Part shown: positions 43,147 to 52,279 of the stretch, piece after piece | Layout: every line of letters starts with the position of its first letter | How positions within the stretch are numbered: position 1 is the stretch's first letter | Source: Acidobacteriota bacterium | Lineage (GTDB): Bacteria > Acidobacteriota > Terriglobia > Bryobacterales > Bryobacteraceae | NCBI GenBank assembly: GCA_026394055.1 | Contig: JAPKYZ010000107.1 | Location: forward strand, 85,701 to 149,700 | Length of the DNA stretch: 64,000 nt | Reading direction: 5' to 3' | Position numbers and translations under genes: made by a program | The notes under the pieces: model-generated | Told to the model about the DNA's origin: nothing | Databases searched by the model: none | Seen by the model: only the letters and a program-made list of their open reading frames with translations

Positions 43147-44481
43147 TTGCTGAAACCATCCCTCTCACTGCGCCGGCGCTGGCGCCTCTGGTTCGCCGTC
43201 GCGGCCATCATGTTGTCAGCGGCGGTGGCCGCCGGTTTGGGCCAAATCGCCAAAGATCCCGAACCGCGCTGGTGGAAGGGCAATCTGCACACCCACACGC
43301 TGTGGTCGGACGGCGATAACTTTCCCGATCTGGTGGCCGAATGGTATCGAGACCATGGCTACCACTTCCTGGCGCTCTCGGACCACAACCTGCTCAGCCA
43401 AGGCGAGCTCTGGATGTCAGCCAAGGCGGTGAACCGCCGCGCGGGCGTGGATGCCGTGGCCAAGTACCGGCAGCGCTTCGGGGCGCGCTGGGTGGACGCG
43501 CGAGGCTCGGCCGCGGAGGGCAACGAGGAGATCCGGCTGAAGACGCTGGATGAGGTCCGGTCGTTGGTGGAAGAGCGCGGGCGGTTCCTGATGATTCCGG
43601 CGGAGGAGCTCACCGGCACCGCGGGCGACGGGCGATCGCTCCACATGAATGCCTCCAATCTAGCGGAGCAACTGGTGTTTCAAGCCGGGTCCACGATGCG
43701 CGAATCGATCCTGCGCAATCTGCAGATGGTGGACCAGTCCGCCAAGCGCACGGGCCGCGACGTCCTGCTGCACGTCAACCATCCCAACTACAAGTGGGGC
43801 CTGACCGCCGAGGACTTGGCCGGCGTGGTGGACGAACGCTTCTTTGAGGTCTGGAACGGTGTCGACAACGACAACGACCCGGGCGACGCGACGCATCCTG
43901 ACACCGAGACCATCTGGGACATCGCGAATACGCTCCGGATCGTTCGCTACCATGCAGCGCCGCTCTATGGGCTGGCCACCGACGATTCGCACGACCACCA
44001 CGACAACAAGACTCGCGCCGTGCCCGGACGGGCTTGGGTGATGGTGCGGTCACGCTATCTGCACGCCGGGGCGTTAATTCAAGCCATCCGGCGCGGTGAC
44101 TTTTACGCGACCACCGGGATCACGCTGGCCGATGTCACCTTTGACCGGACGGCCCGCACGCTCTCGCTCCAGATTGAGCCGCAGGCCGGTGCCGAGTTTG
44201 TCACCCGCTTCATGGGCACGCGCAAAGGGGTGGCGCTGGAAGGCAAGCCACGGCGCGATGCGCAAGGGCAGCCGGTTGAGACGACGCTCGACTACCGGAC
44301 GGCGAGCGGTCCCCAGATTGGCGAAGTGTTCGCGGAAGTGAAGGGCCGCACGCCCTCCTACACGCTGCGGGGCGACGAGCTTTATGTCCGGGCCGTGGTG
44401 ACCTCCACTCTTAAACCAGTTGTCGAGAGCAGCGAGCTGCCGCTGCAGCGGGCCTGGACACAGCCCGTCGGCTGGCAGTGA
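43147..44481 (+). CDS. Membrane-anchored PHP-domain metal-dependent hydrolase
   Basis: 444 residues from TTG 43147, which has GGAG six bases ahead; ATG is not available near the start. The first 35 residues contain a membrane anchor (LWFAVAAIMLSAAVAAGLG). The PHP domain has the ordered metal ligands: NLHTHTLWSDGD, LALSDHN, PAEELTG, HVNHPNY and LATDDSHDHHD. PHP enzymes hydrolyse phosphoesters, with histidinol phosphatase and DNA-polymerase exonucleases as relatives; this one is outward-facing. The last 90 residues form a beta-rich extra domain. Confidence 0.82.
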   Translation: MLKPSLSLRRRWRLWFAVAAIMLSAAVAAGLGQIAKDPEPRWWKGNLHTHTLWSDGDNFPDLVAEWYRDHGYHFLALSDHNLLSQGELWMSAKAVNRRAGVDAVAKYRQRFGARWVDARGSAAEGNEEIRLKTLDEVRSLVEERGRFLMIPAEELTGTAGDGRSLHMNASNLAEQLVFQAGSTMRESILRNLQMVDQSAKRTGRDVLLHVNHPNYKWGLTAEDLAGVVDERFFEVWNGVDNDNDPGDATHPDTETIWDIANTLRIVRYHAAPLYGLATDDSHDHHDNKTRAVPGRAWVMVRSRYLHAGALIQAIRRGDFYATTGITLADVTFDRTARTLSLQIEPQAGAEFVTRFMGTRKGVALEGKPRRDAQGQPVETTLDYRTASGPQIGEVFAEVKGRTPSYTLRGDELYVRAVVTSTLKPVVESSELPLQRAWTQPVGWQ

Positions 44482-44523
44482 GTTCTCAAAGATATCAGTC
44501 AGGCCGTACATTGAAAGGGTTCT

Positions 44524-45114
44524 ATGCCGCAAACGTCTCAAACGATTTCCGATGTCATCGATGAAGTTTTCGCCCTGCTCCAGCACTCCGGCGGGGAGGA
44601 GTATTTTGGCGAAGCTATCTCCAAGCTCCAGCACGCCGAGCAGTGCGCCTATCAGGCACAACAAGCCGGAGGCGATGAAGAGTTGATTCTGGCCTCGCTG
44701 CTGCACGACATCGGGCATCTGCTGGATGTAGAGGGCACCATTCGTGATGAGCGCGTGGGCGTCGTCAATCACGATGAGATCGGCCAGCAGTGGCTGGAGG
44801 CGCATGGATTCTCCAAGCGCGTGGCGGCGCTGGTGGGCGGCCACGTCGATGCCAAGCGCTACTTGACCGCCGTCAACCCCAACTATCTGGCCCGCCTTTC
44901 GCCCGCCAGCATCGAGACGCTGCGCCTCCAAGGCGGACCCATGGATTCCGCCACGGCCGCCCAGTTTGCCGAAGTGCCGGAGCTGCGCGACATCCTGCGT
45001 CTCAGAAGCTGGGATGAGATGGCGAAGGACCCGGAGTGGAAGGGGCCGAACCTGGAATCCTACCGCGACATGCTGACGCGGCATCTGGCGGCGCAGGCCG
45101 CGGCGGCTAACTAG
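44524..45114 (+). CDS. HD-domain oxygenase, PhnZ-like
   Basis: 196 residues. It has the motifs of mixed-valent di-iron HD oxygenases: HAEQCAYQAQQAGG, SLLHDIGHLLD, VNHDEIGQQWLEAHG and LRLRSWDEMAKD. PhnZ cleaves hydroxymethyl-phosphonates; MIOX-type relatives oxidise inositol. Lengths and order suit PhnZ, but the substrate is not fixed by the sequence and no phosphonate genes (phnY, phnW) are near. It is 42 bases downstream of the PHP hydrolase and overlaps the convergent efp gene by four bases. Confidence 0.78.
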   Translation: MPQTSQTISDVIDEVFALLQHSGGEEYFGEAISKLQHAEQCAYQAQQAGGDEELILASLLHDIGHLLDVEGTIRDERVGVVNHDEIGQQWLEAHGFSKRVAALVGGHVDAKRYLTAVNPNYLARLSPASIETLRLQGGPMDSATAAQFAEVPELRDILRLRSWDEMAKDPEWKGPNLESYRDMLTRHLAAQAAAAN

Positions 45115-45683
45115 GCGCGCCCGCCGAACTCGCGGGTTTCGGTAGAGACCCGCACCTTTTCACCCACCTTGATAAACAGCGGCACGCGGATCTCGAGGCC
45201 GGTTTGCAGGGTGACGGGCTTGGTGACGCTGCCGCTGGATGAATCGCCGCGCACGGCCGGTTCAGCCTCGGTGACTTCCAGTTCCACCACCGGTGGCAGC
45301 TCCAGGCCGATCGGGTTGCCGTTGAACTTCAGCATCTCCACCATGGTGCCTTCCACCAGCAGGTCCACCGCGTTGCCGATCACGGATTCGGTCAGCGTCA
45401 GCGTCTCAAAGCTCTCTTGATCGAGAAAGTGTGAGCCGTCGCCGTCCGAATACATGTAGGAAGCGGGAATCTTCTGCAAGTCCGGCTCCTTAAATTTGTC
45501 GCCGGCCTTGAAGGTCTTTTCGAAAACGGCGTTGGTCAGCAGATTGCGGACCTTCAAGCGGACCAGCGTTTGCCCGCCCCGGGCGGTGGGCGTGCTCACC
45601 TCCGCATCCATGCAGTAAAACGGTGTCTCGTCCAGCTCAAACAAGCCCCGGCGCTTGATGTTGATTGCGTCAATTAATGCCAT
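45111..45683 (-). CDS. efpL: Elongation factor P, EfpL/YeiP-like
   Basis: 190 residues, three-domain EF-P size. The beta3-beta4 loop, where canonical EF-P carries modified Lys34, reads AEVSTPTARGGQTL, with Arg35 at the tip. This matches the loop of the YeiP/EfpL branch, whose SPTARGA-like tip is not modified. The C-terminal end (GLEIRVPLFIKVGEKVRV, REFGGRA) also resembles that branch. EF-P proteins bind stalled ribosomes between the P and E sites and relieve Pro-stretch stalls; EfpL also relieves other stalls. Whether a canonical EF-P exists elsewhere cannot be told from here. Confidence 0.72.
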   Translation of the reverse strand: MALIDAINIKRRGLFELDETPFYCMDAEVSTPTARGGQTLVRLKVRNLLTNAVFEKTFKAGDKFKEPDLQKIPASYMYSDGDGSHFLDQESFETLTLTESVIGNAVDLLVEGTMVEMLKFNGNPIGLELPPVVELEVTEAEPAVRGDSSSGSVTKPVTLQTGLEIRVPLFIKVGEKVRVSTETREFGGRA

Positions 45684-45883
45684 GTGGTCCCACGAAGTCG
45701 CGCTAAACCTTCAGTATAAGGGCCCGGTGCCGGATGGCGTTCAAGATTCAATGGAACCGGAGAAAACCTTCCATCCATCTAACGGTCAGAGTAACGGAAT
45801 GGAACTGGACTGGACGGTGCGGGCTATAGTGAAAAACGGAGACCAACGCTGCCGCCGGGATCGGTTCCCAAGGGAGGATACCC

Positions 45884-46726
45884 ATGAAAAAGAGACTTGC
45901 CTGTGTGGCCCTGCTCAGCCTGAGCAGCCTGTGGAGCCAACGCATCACCGACCGCCGCTCCGCCGAGATCCGTGGCGGGGGCGGGGAAGGCAAATGCACC
46001 ATCGAAGTGGAAGTGGACGACGTGGCCGAGGTCGAGATCATCGGGCCCAATGCCGCTATCCGTACCATCAATGGCTCCCCGGCCACCTTCCGCCGCTTCC
46101 AGTGCAACCAGGCCATGCCCAATCGTCCGGCGCAGTTCCGGTTCGAGGGTGTTGATGGCCGCGGACGGCAGGATCTCGTGCGTTCGGCGGAAGATGGCGG
46201 GCGCGCCGTCATCCGCATTGAAGACAGCAAGGGCGGCCGCGAAGGCTATACGTTTGACATCTTCTGGCGCGGCGGCAGCGGCTATGGCGGTGGCGGGTTT
46301 GAGCGTGGTGGCGGATTTGGGCGGGGCGGACGGGGCGGCTACGAGGGCGATTCCCGCGGCGGCTACGGCGATAACAACGGCTGGAACGATGGCTGGGGCA
46401 ACGGCAATGGTTGGATCAGCAACGGCAACTTCAATTTTCAAGGCGGACGGCGCGATAGCGGCAGCTACCGCGACCGCAACGGCGACCGCCGCCGCCTGGA
46501 TAGCGCGCGCGTCTTCATCGACAATTCCGGAGCCGTCACCGTCGCCTTTGAGAGCGACCAGGGCCGCCTGGAGTTCGCCGGCCGCATCGAGCGCCGCCAA
46601 GGCCGCCGCGTCTACGCCCAGGTGCGCGGCAGCGGCATGTTTGGCCCCATGGAGATCGAGATGAGCTCGCGCACCACCGTGGGCCGCATCACGCTCTCTG
46701 CCGTGAGCTTGAGCTGGTCCAACTAG
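45884..46726 (+). CDS. Exported glycine-rich protein of unknown function
   Basis: 280 residues with a strong ribosome site (GGGAGGATACCC) and Sec signal (MKKRLACVALLSLSSLWSQ). An N-terminal beta-rich region (KCTIEVEVDDVAEVEIIG to VIRIEDSKGG) is followed by a Gly/Arg/Asn-rich low-complexity stretch of about 80 residues with FERGGGFGRGG-type repeats. The C-terminal part is again beta-like (RVFIDNSGAVTVAF). The repeats make the reading frame look atypical on both strands, but codon structure and the signal support this frame. Likely a surface or periplasmic structural protein. No family recognised. Confidence 0.55.
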   Translation: MKKRLACVALLSLSSLWSQRITDRRSAEIRGGGGEGKCTIEVEVDDVAEVEIIGPNAAIRTINGSPATFRRFQCNQAMPNRPAQFRFEGVDGRGRQDLVRSAEDGGRAVIRIEDSKGGREGYTFDIFWRGGSGYGGGGFERGGGFGRGGRGGYEGDSRGGYGDNNGWNDGWGNGNGWISNGNFNFQGGRRDSGSYRDRNGDRRRLDSARVFIDNSGAVTVAFESDQGRLEFAGRIERRQGRRVYAQVRGSGMFGPMEIEMSSRTTVGRITLSAVSLSWSN

Positions 46727-49089
46727 GGCCGAGCGCGGAAGTGTAGCGAGACCGTCGCCGTACGAGGTGCGCCGGGCCAGTTGCCAGCGCGAGCGGCAAA
46801 CAGGGACGCGGTCGCATAGGTTCGGTCAAAGGCGTTGTCGAGCTGGAACCGCAACTCCAGGCGCTGGCCCAGGCGTTGGAATAAGCCGAAATCCCAGATG
46901 CGGTATCCGGCCGCGGCAATGCCCGCGTAGGGTTCGACGCGCCGCCCGCGCGATTCATTGCCGATGCTGATGGCGGTGCCGGTGCGCGGCACCTCGTAGC
47001 GGGCGAAGAGACCAAAAGCGTGCCGCGCCGCATTCGGCATGGGCTGGCCCACCGCGGCTGGCGTGAATCGATCTTGACGAATCTCGCTGTCGAGGAAGGC
47101 ATAGTTCACCACGACACTCAGGTTGCGGGTTACACGGCCCGTGGCGTCTAGTTCCAATCCCTGGCTGCGCACTTCGCCTACCGGCAGGACGGCGGAAAAG
47201 TTGGCACCCGTGGGACCAAAGGCCGGGTCCGGACGGAGGACGTTCTTTTTGTCGATCCGGAATGCTGAAGCGGTGAGCAGAACGCGGCCGCGACTGAGTT
47301 CTGATTTGGCTCCGCCTTCGATCTGGCGGCCCGTTTCCGGCTGGTGGGGGCCATTCGCGGAAGGGGTTTGGGCCAAAGCGGGCGGGCGGGTGAAGCTATT
47401 GGACAAGCTGCCGAACAACGACAGACGCGGCAGCGCCCGGTAGACCGTTCCCACGCGTCCAGTCCACCCCGTGGTGCGAAACGATACGGGAGAAGGCGTC
47501 AGGCCATCGTCGGCGAAGCGCTCCACGCGCCCGCCCAGCAGGACCTGCCATCGAGGCAGTATCTCGATCTGATCCTGGATAAACACTCCGGTCCGGCCTG
47601 ACTGAATGGTCTGGGTCGACAACACCGGCGCTGGGTAGCGGTCGCCGTTGGTGAGGCCATAGACGGGTGCGAATAGGTCGATGCCCGGCACTGGACCGCC
47701 GCGCTCAGCTTCCCGGTTGGTGCCGTAGCGGCCCAGCCAGTCCTGCCGCACGGCCTCAAAACCGAAGACCAGGTTGTGCACACCCAGCCCCTTGGGTGCC
47801 CAGCGTTGATAGGCATTCTGCGTCAAAGACCAATCCTGGTTGGCGCGGTATTGGTTGCGGAATTCGCGGCGCATGGTGCGGCCGTCAGCATTCAGTCCGC
47901 GCGGCTCGTGGTAGCGCTCCGGCCGGTCGAAGTTCAGGAAGCGGAAGGTGGCGTCGGTGCGGAAGGTGGAGGTGAAGGAGTGATCGAGGCGGGCCTGGAA
48001 CACCCGGGCCTGCAACGCGGAGAAGTCTGCCGGTTCGGCCGCGCTCCACTCCCGGTTCGTGAGATTGACGCCCGCACTGTTGACCGGAATGCCGCGCATC
48101 CGGTGGCCGGGCAGGTTCTGGTCAATGTACTCATACTCAAACCCGAGTGAGGTCGCTTCGCGGAACTTCCACGCGAGCCCGGTTGCCAGGTGGCTGTTCT
48201 CATTGCCGGCGTTGTAGCGGAAGACGCGGCGGTCTTCCTGGAACCAAGCTGCCCGGTAGAAGAGGTTTTTGGCCCGCCACAGCGGTCCAGTGACGTCGAG
48301 ATGCCCGGCGCGCTGGCGGAAACTGCCCAACCGGAAAGACGCTTCCGCCGCGGGGCTTTGGCGGGGCTTCTTGGTGACGAAGTTCACCACGCCACCCGGT
48401 TCTCCACCACCAAACAGAACCGCCGCCGGACCCTTGAGCACTTCGACAAACTCAATGTTCGACAAGCGGCCCTGCGACGTGGAGAAGCCCGCGTCGTTGA
48501 GGTCGTTTTCGAGGCTGCCATACGGGTTGCCGCGGACGCCGTTGAACAGCACCTCGCGTTGGGTGAAGCCGCGCATGGTCATGCCGGAATAGGGTGAATC
48601 GGTGACGCCGCTGATGTTGCGGTAGAGGTCCTTGATGTCCTGGATCGCCCGGCTATCGAGCAACGCTTTCGGGATCACCTGCACCGCATAGGGAAGATCG
48701 ATCAGGTTCTGGGGCGACTTGGTAACGCTCACCGAGGTGGTGGCCAGAAAGTCATCCACGGCCTCCCGGACCTCCACGGCGGTTTGCACGGTGTTGAGCT
48801 GAATGGCGAGCCGGGTGGAGCCGTCCACTTGAATTGTCTCCTGCCAAGGAACAAATCCTCGCCCGGTCGCGGTCACCAGATAAGCCCCTGGTTGCAAGCC
48901 CCGGATCTCGTACTCGCCGCGGCCGTTGGACCGGGCCGATTGCTGGCCCGGCTGGACAAGCACATCGATGCCACTTTGTGGAACACGCCCCAAATCGGTC
49001 ACGACACCGCGAATCATGGCGTCCTGCGCGGAAACGCTGCCCGCGACTGCAAGGAAGAAGAGAATTTGCCTCATTTGGTTAATGCTCAT
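46723..49089 (-). CDS. TonB-dependent siderophore-type receptor
   Basis: 788 residues from ATG 49087-49089; Met6 is an alternative start. Sec signal (MRQILFFLAVAGSVSAQ), then a CarboxypepD_reg-like sandwich (RGVVTDLGRVPQSGIDVLVQ). The plug domain starts PQNLIDLPYAVQVIPKALLD. The barrel ends in a terminal aromatic (VSLHFRARP, with F three residues before the end). GGGEPGGVVNFVTKKP is the TonB-siderophore receptor signature. It should import an Fe(III)-siderophore. A Fur-like palindrome overlaps its start region. No siderophore genes or FecR-sigma pair is adjacent. Confidence 0.9.
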   Translation of the reverse strand: MSINQMRQILFFLAVAGSVSAQDAMIRGVVTDLGRVPQSGIDVLVQPGQQSARSNGRGEYEIRGLQPGAYLVTATGRGFVPWQETIQVDGSTRLAIQLNTVQTAVEVREAVDDFLATTSVSVTKSPQNLIDLPYAVQVIPKALLDSRAIQDIKDLYRNISGVTDSPYSGMTMRGFTQREVLFNGVRGNPYGSLENDLNDAGFSTSQGRLSNIEFVEVLKGPAAVLFGGGEPGGVVNFVTKKPRQSPAAEASFRLGSFRQRAGHLDVTGPLWRAKNLFYRAAWFQEDRRVFRYNAGNENSHLATGLAWKFREATSLGFEYEYIDQNLPGHRMRGIPVNSAGVNLTNREWSAAEPADFSALQARVFQARLDHSFTSTFRTDATFRFLNFDRPERYHEPRGLNADGRTMRREFRNQYRANQDWSLTQNAYQRWAPKGLGVHNLVFGFEAVRQDWLGRYGTNREAERGGPVPGIDLFAPVYGLTNGDRYPAPVLSTQTIQSGRTGVFIQDQIEILPRWQVLLGGRVERFADDGLTPSPVSFRTTGWTGRVGTVYRALPRLSLFGSLSNSFTRPPALAQTPSANGPHQPETGRQIEGGAKSELSRGRVLLTASAFRIDKKNVLRPDPAFGPTGANFSAVLPVGEVRSQGLELDATGRVTRNLSVVVNYAFLDSEIRQDRFTPAAVGQPMPNAARHAFGLFARYEVPRTGTAISIGNESRGRRVEPYAGIAAAGYRIWDFGLFQRLGQRLELRFQLDNAFDRTYATASLFAARAGNWPGAPRTATVSLHFRARP

Positions 49090-49108
49090 GATAACTCATT
49101 AGCATTAA
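49079..49108. promoter_or_regulatory. Fur-like palindromic operator at the siderophore receptor start
   Basis: A perfect 8-base inverted repeat TTAATGCT (49079-49086) and AGCATTAA (49101-49108) flanks the AT-rich core CATGATAACTCATT. The inner part reads ATGATAACTCATTAGCAT, close to the classic Fur pattern around TGATAAT-ATTATCA. Overlap with the start of an iron-siderophore receptor makes iron repression the natural reading. Confidence 0.6.
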
Positions 49109-49225
49109 CGATGCCACGCGAAGCTGCTGAACACGCCGCACTGTGAAACGAGAGTCCTGCCTGTGACCCGCCTCCGTAGCGGTATCATGGTGAGATTTCC
49201 TCTAGAAGGTGGTTAGAGAGCGGAC

Positions 49226-52096
49226 ATGAGCGATGGGTTCTCTTTCGGGGAATTTCACCTGTATCCCAGCCAGCGCATTCTGCGGAAGAACGGACAAGCC
49301 GTTGCTCTAGGAAGCCGCGCGTTCGACATGCTGGTGGCGATGGTGGAGCGGCAGGGAAATGTCCTGACGCCCGAGGAACTCATGGCGATCGCCTGGCCGG
49401 GCCTAAGAGTGGAAGACTCCAACGTGCGCGTGCAGATCGCGAATCTCCGCCGCACGCTGCGACGGAGTGGAGACGGCGAGGACTACATCGCCAACGTTGC
49501 GGGGCGCGGGTATTGCTTTGTGGCGCCGGTGTCGCGGATTGAATCGGCCGAGGCTCCTCAAGCGACGACATCAGAGCCGGCAGTGGCGCCTCCCGCGGCG
49601 CCAGCCGATGCGCTCAAGCAGACCTCCGGATCGCACTCCAGTTTTCCTCCACCACTGGACGGCGCGATAGGCCGGGAGTCTTGCGTGGCGGAGTTGGCGC
49701 AGGTGATCAACGAGAGACGCCTGGTGACGGTGGTCGGCGCGGCGGGTGCGGGAAAGACCACGCTGGCCATCCTTGTCGCCCATGCGATCGGTTCTTTTGC
49801 GGGCTCGATGCTGTTCGTCGACTTAAGCCTGGTGGACCGCGACGAACTGGTGGCGGAGGCCGTTGCTTCGGCCGTTGGATACATGCCGCCGGCGGGAGAT
49901 CTTCTGCCGGGCCTTCTCGATGTCCTTGCCGAAAGAAGGCTCTTGGTCGTACTCGATAACTGCGAGCACGTGATCGCGGCCGCGGCCTCCCTCTCCCAAC
50001 AGATCGTTCAAGGAACCCGTGGCGTGTCCTTCCTGAACACCAGCAGGGAAGCTCTCCGCGTCCGGGAAGAGTTCGTTTATCTGCTGCGCCCGCTGGCCTC
50101 TCCCCCGCACACCACGCGGTTGACCACGAAACAGGCACTGGTCTGGCCGGCGGTGCAACTCTTCATGGAGCGTGCCAAGGAAGGGGGAGCCCGAGATACT
50201 GTCAGTGACGATGAAGCCGAGACCGTGGCGACGTTGTGCCGGCGATTGGACGGCAACCCGCACGCCATCGGACTCGTGGCCAGCCGCGTCGGTACTTATG
50301 GCATACGGGGTGTCGCGGATCTGTTCGCCAGCCAGTTCGCCTTGCAGTGGCAGGGCCGCCGTGATGACAACCCACGTCACCAGACGGTGGAGGCATTAAT
50401 CGACTGGAGCTACAATCTGCTCTCCGAAAGAGACCGGCTGGTGCTCCAGCGGCTCTCTGTCTTTTCGGGGGACTTTCCCATCGGAGCCGCGATCGCCGTC
50501 GCATCTGGCGACGCGGTGGATGATTTTCAGGTCCGAGAAGCCGTCGGCAATCTGGTGGACAAATCGCTGGTTGCCTTCAGTTCCGAAAGCGGTGAAGCCC
50601 ATCTCCGCTTGCTCGAGACAACGAAGGCGTATGCGGCCGCGCGTCTGGCCAGGCTCCCGGGTGGAAACCAGTTCGCCCGGCGGCATGCGCTGTACTACGC
50701 GGAACAGCTCCGCGCGATTTCGGATAGTCACTCGAATTCCCCCGCTCCCCGGACGCCGCTGCGGACGCTGGATGTGGCGAACGTCCGAGCCGCCATCGAG
50801 TGGGCCTTTTCCGCCGGGAACGATGCGACGCTGGCGACGACGATGTGGTGTCTGGCGGCGCCGCTGTTTCTGGAGCTGGGCCTGGTCCGGGAATGCAAAC
50901 GCACCTGCGTGCGCTCGCTGGAGGAGCTGCCGGAAGAGTTCCGATCGACGCAGACTGAACTTCGGCTCCTGAAATCGACGGCGATGACCTGCTTTGCCGG
51001 GGCGGACTACGGCAGGACGATGAAGCAGGTCTTGGAGCGCGGCCTGGTGCTAGCCCGGAAGCTTGGCGACAACGAGTCGACCTTCCATTTCCTTACCGGT
51101 CTCCATTTGCAAACCATCACCAATGGCGAGTTCCAAAACTCTGTTCTGGCTGGTGAGCAGTACTCGTCTTTGGCCGTGACGGCGGGCGGTACGGCGGAGG
51201 CGGTGATCGCGGGCTGGATGACCGGTTCCTCGCTGCACTACACGGGCGACCTGGTTGGTGCTGACGCGCGCTTCGCCGTCAGTACCCAGCTGGTGGCGCA
51301 GCATGGAATCCGCCCGCTGCACTACTTCGAGCTGATGGAAGAAATCATCGCCGGCATCAACACCGCGCGCGTCAAATGGGCGCTGGGGATGCAGGCACAA
51401 GCGCTACAGCTTGCCTTGAATGTCATCCGGGCGGGTCACAGCATGCCCGGCACACTGGCCATGCGGGTGACCTTGTGCTTTCACATCCTTCTCAGCCATG
51501 GCCTGTACGAAATGGCCAAAGACCTGATCGACGATCTCGAAAACCTTTCCGTCGACTACAACACCTCAGTCCGGCGACAGGTGATCAACGTGAACAAGGG
51601 GTTCCTGTCCAAGCAACTGGGCCAGAATGAGCCGGCGATCGACCATTTGCTGCAATGTCTGGCCATGCTGCCTCCTCCCAAAATGAGCGTCGTCCGAACG
51701 GATGCGCTGCAGACATTGGCAGAAGCGCAGTGCTTGTCTGGAAACGCCGCCGCCGCCCTGGAAGCCATCAACGAAGCGATCGAGCTATCAGAGCAGACCA
51801 AGGGGAAGTACAACTTCCCCGACCTGTTGCGAACCAAGGCTGAGGTGCTGATGAGACTTCCGGGCGTCGAGCAGGAAGCAATCGAAGCAGCACTTCGCGA
51901 AGCCCAGAACAGCGCGCTCGATCAAGGTGCTCTCATTTGGGAGCTCCGCATCGCCCGGACGGTCACGCGCGTCCAGGTGTCTCAGGGAAACAAGAAAGAG
52001 GCACGGGAGACGCTGGAACGCGTCTACTCGCGATTCACCGAAGGCTTCGAGACAAACGACCTCCGGGCCGCCGCGGAAACCCTCCGTTGTCTCTAA
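49226..52096 (+). CDS. Transcriptional regulator: winged helix + P-loop ATPase + TPR-like C-terminus
   Basis: 956 residues. N-terminal OmpR/PhoB-type winged helix (residues about 5-100; SRAFDMLVAMVERQG, EDSNVRVQIANLRRTLRRSG, VAGRGYCFVAPV). Then an NTPase core with Walker A GAAGAGKTT (171-179) and Walker B-like LLVVLDNCEH, and SREALRVREEFVYLLRPL, as in the predicted-ATPase (COG3903) regulators. The long C-terminal part is helical repeat. Such signal-transduction ATPases activate neighbouring operons on sensing a ligand. It is co-oriented with the alpha/beta hydrolase-2TM-cupin-CMD genes that follow, its plausible target operon. Confidence 0.85.
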   Translation: MSDGFSFGEFHLYPSQRILRKNGQAVALGSRAFDMLVAMVERQGNVLTPEELMAIAWPGLRVEDSNVRVQIANLRRTLRRSGDGEDYIANVAGRGYCFVAPVSRIESAEAPQATTSEPAVAPPAAPADALKQTSGSHSSFPPPLDGAIGRESCVAELAQVINERRLVTVVGAAGAGKTTLAILVAHAIGSFAGSMLFVDLSLVDRDELVAEAVASAVGYMPPAGDLLPGLLDVLAERRLLVVLDNCEHVIAAAASLSQQIVQGTRGVSFLNTSREALRVREEFVYLLRPLASPPHTTRLTTKQALVWPAVQLFMERAKEGGARDTVSDDEAETVATLCRRLDGNPHAIGLVASRVGTYGIRGVADLFASQFALQWQGRRDDNPRHQTVEALIDWSYNLLSERDRLVLQRLSVFSGDFPIGAAIAVASGDAVDDFQVREAVGNLVDKSLVAFSSESGEAHLRLLETTKAYAAARLARLPGGNQFARRHALYYAEQLRAISDSHSNSPAPRTPLRTLDVANVRAAIEWAFSAGNDATLATTMWCLAAPLFLELGLVRECKRTCVRSLEELPEEFRSTQTELRLLKSTAMTCFAGADYGRTMKQVLERGLVLARKLGDNESTFHFLTGLHLQTITNGEFQNSVLAGEQYSSLAVTAGGTAEAVIAGWMTGSSLHYTGDLVGADARFAVSTQLVAQHGIRPLHYFELMEEIIAGINTARVKWALGMQAQALQLALNVIRAGHSMPGTLAMRVTLCFHILLSHGLYEMAKDLIDDLENLSVDYNTSVRRQVINVNKGFLSKQLGQNEPAIDHLLQCLAMLPPPKMSVVRTDALQTLAEAQCLSGNAAAALEAINEAIELSEQTKGKYNFPDLLRTKAEVLMRLPGVEQEAIEAALREAQNSALDQGALIWELRIARTVTRVQVSQGNKKEARETLERVYSRFTEGFETNDLRAAAETLRCL

Positions 52097-52177
52097 ACTT
52101 TCTCGCTTCACACCGCTTCGCAACGCTTCACAGACATTAACTTTCCCCATTCGCTGGCGGGCCTTAGACTCATTTGC

Positions 52178-52258
52178 ATGAGCAATGAGTTGCGGGTTTG
52201 GTTAGGCAACCTTCCGCTCACCTTGCTCATTGGCCTGGCCGCCGCCGGAGCGCACTAG
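52178..52258 (+). CDS. Possible 26-residue membrane-active small peptide
   Basis: ATG 52178 to TAG 52256 encodes MSNELRVWLGNLPLTLLIGL followed by AAAGAH, a short amphipathic/hydrophobic stretch. No ribosome site is seen ahead of it, so translation is doubtful. It lies between the regulator and the hydrolase operon and could be a leader peptide, a fragment of a lost gene or chance. Confidence 0.2.
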   Translation: MSNELRVWLGNLPLTLLIGLAAAGAH

Positions 52259-52279
52259 TAGGCTCAGGAGAAACATTAA

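Noticed and set aside
46240..46480. Tandem Gly/Arg repeats as a DNA repeat array or CRISPR
   Set aside because: They are in-frame low-complexity codons of an exported glycine-rich protein, without spacers or constant repeats.
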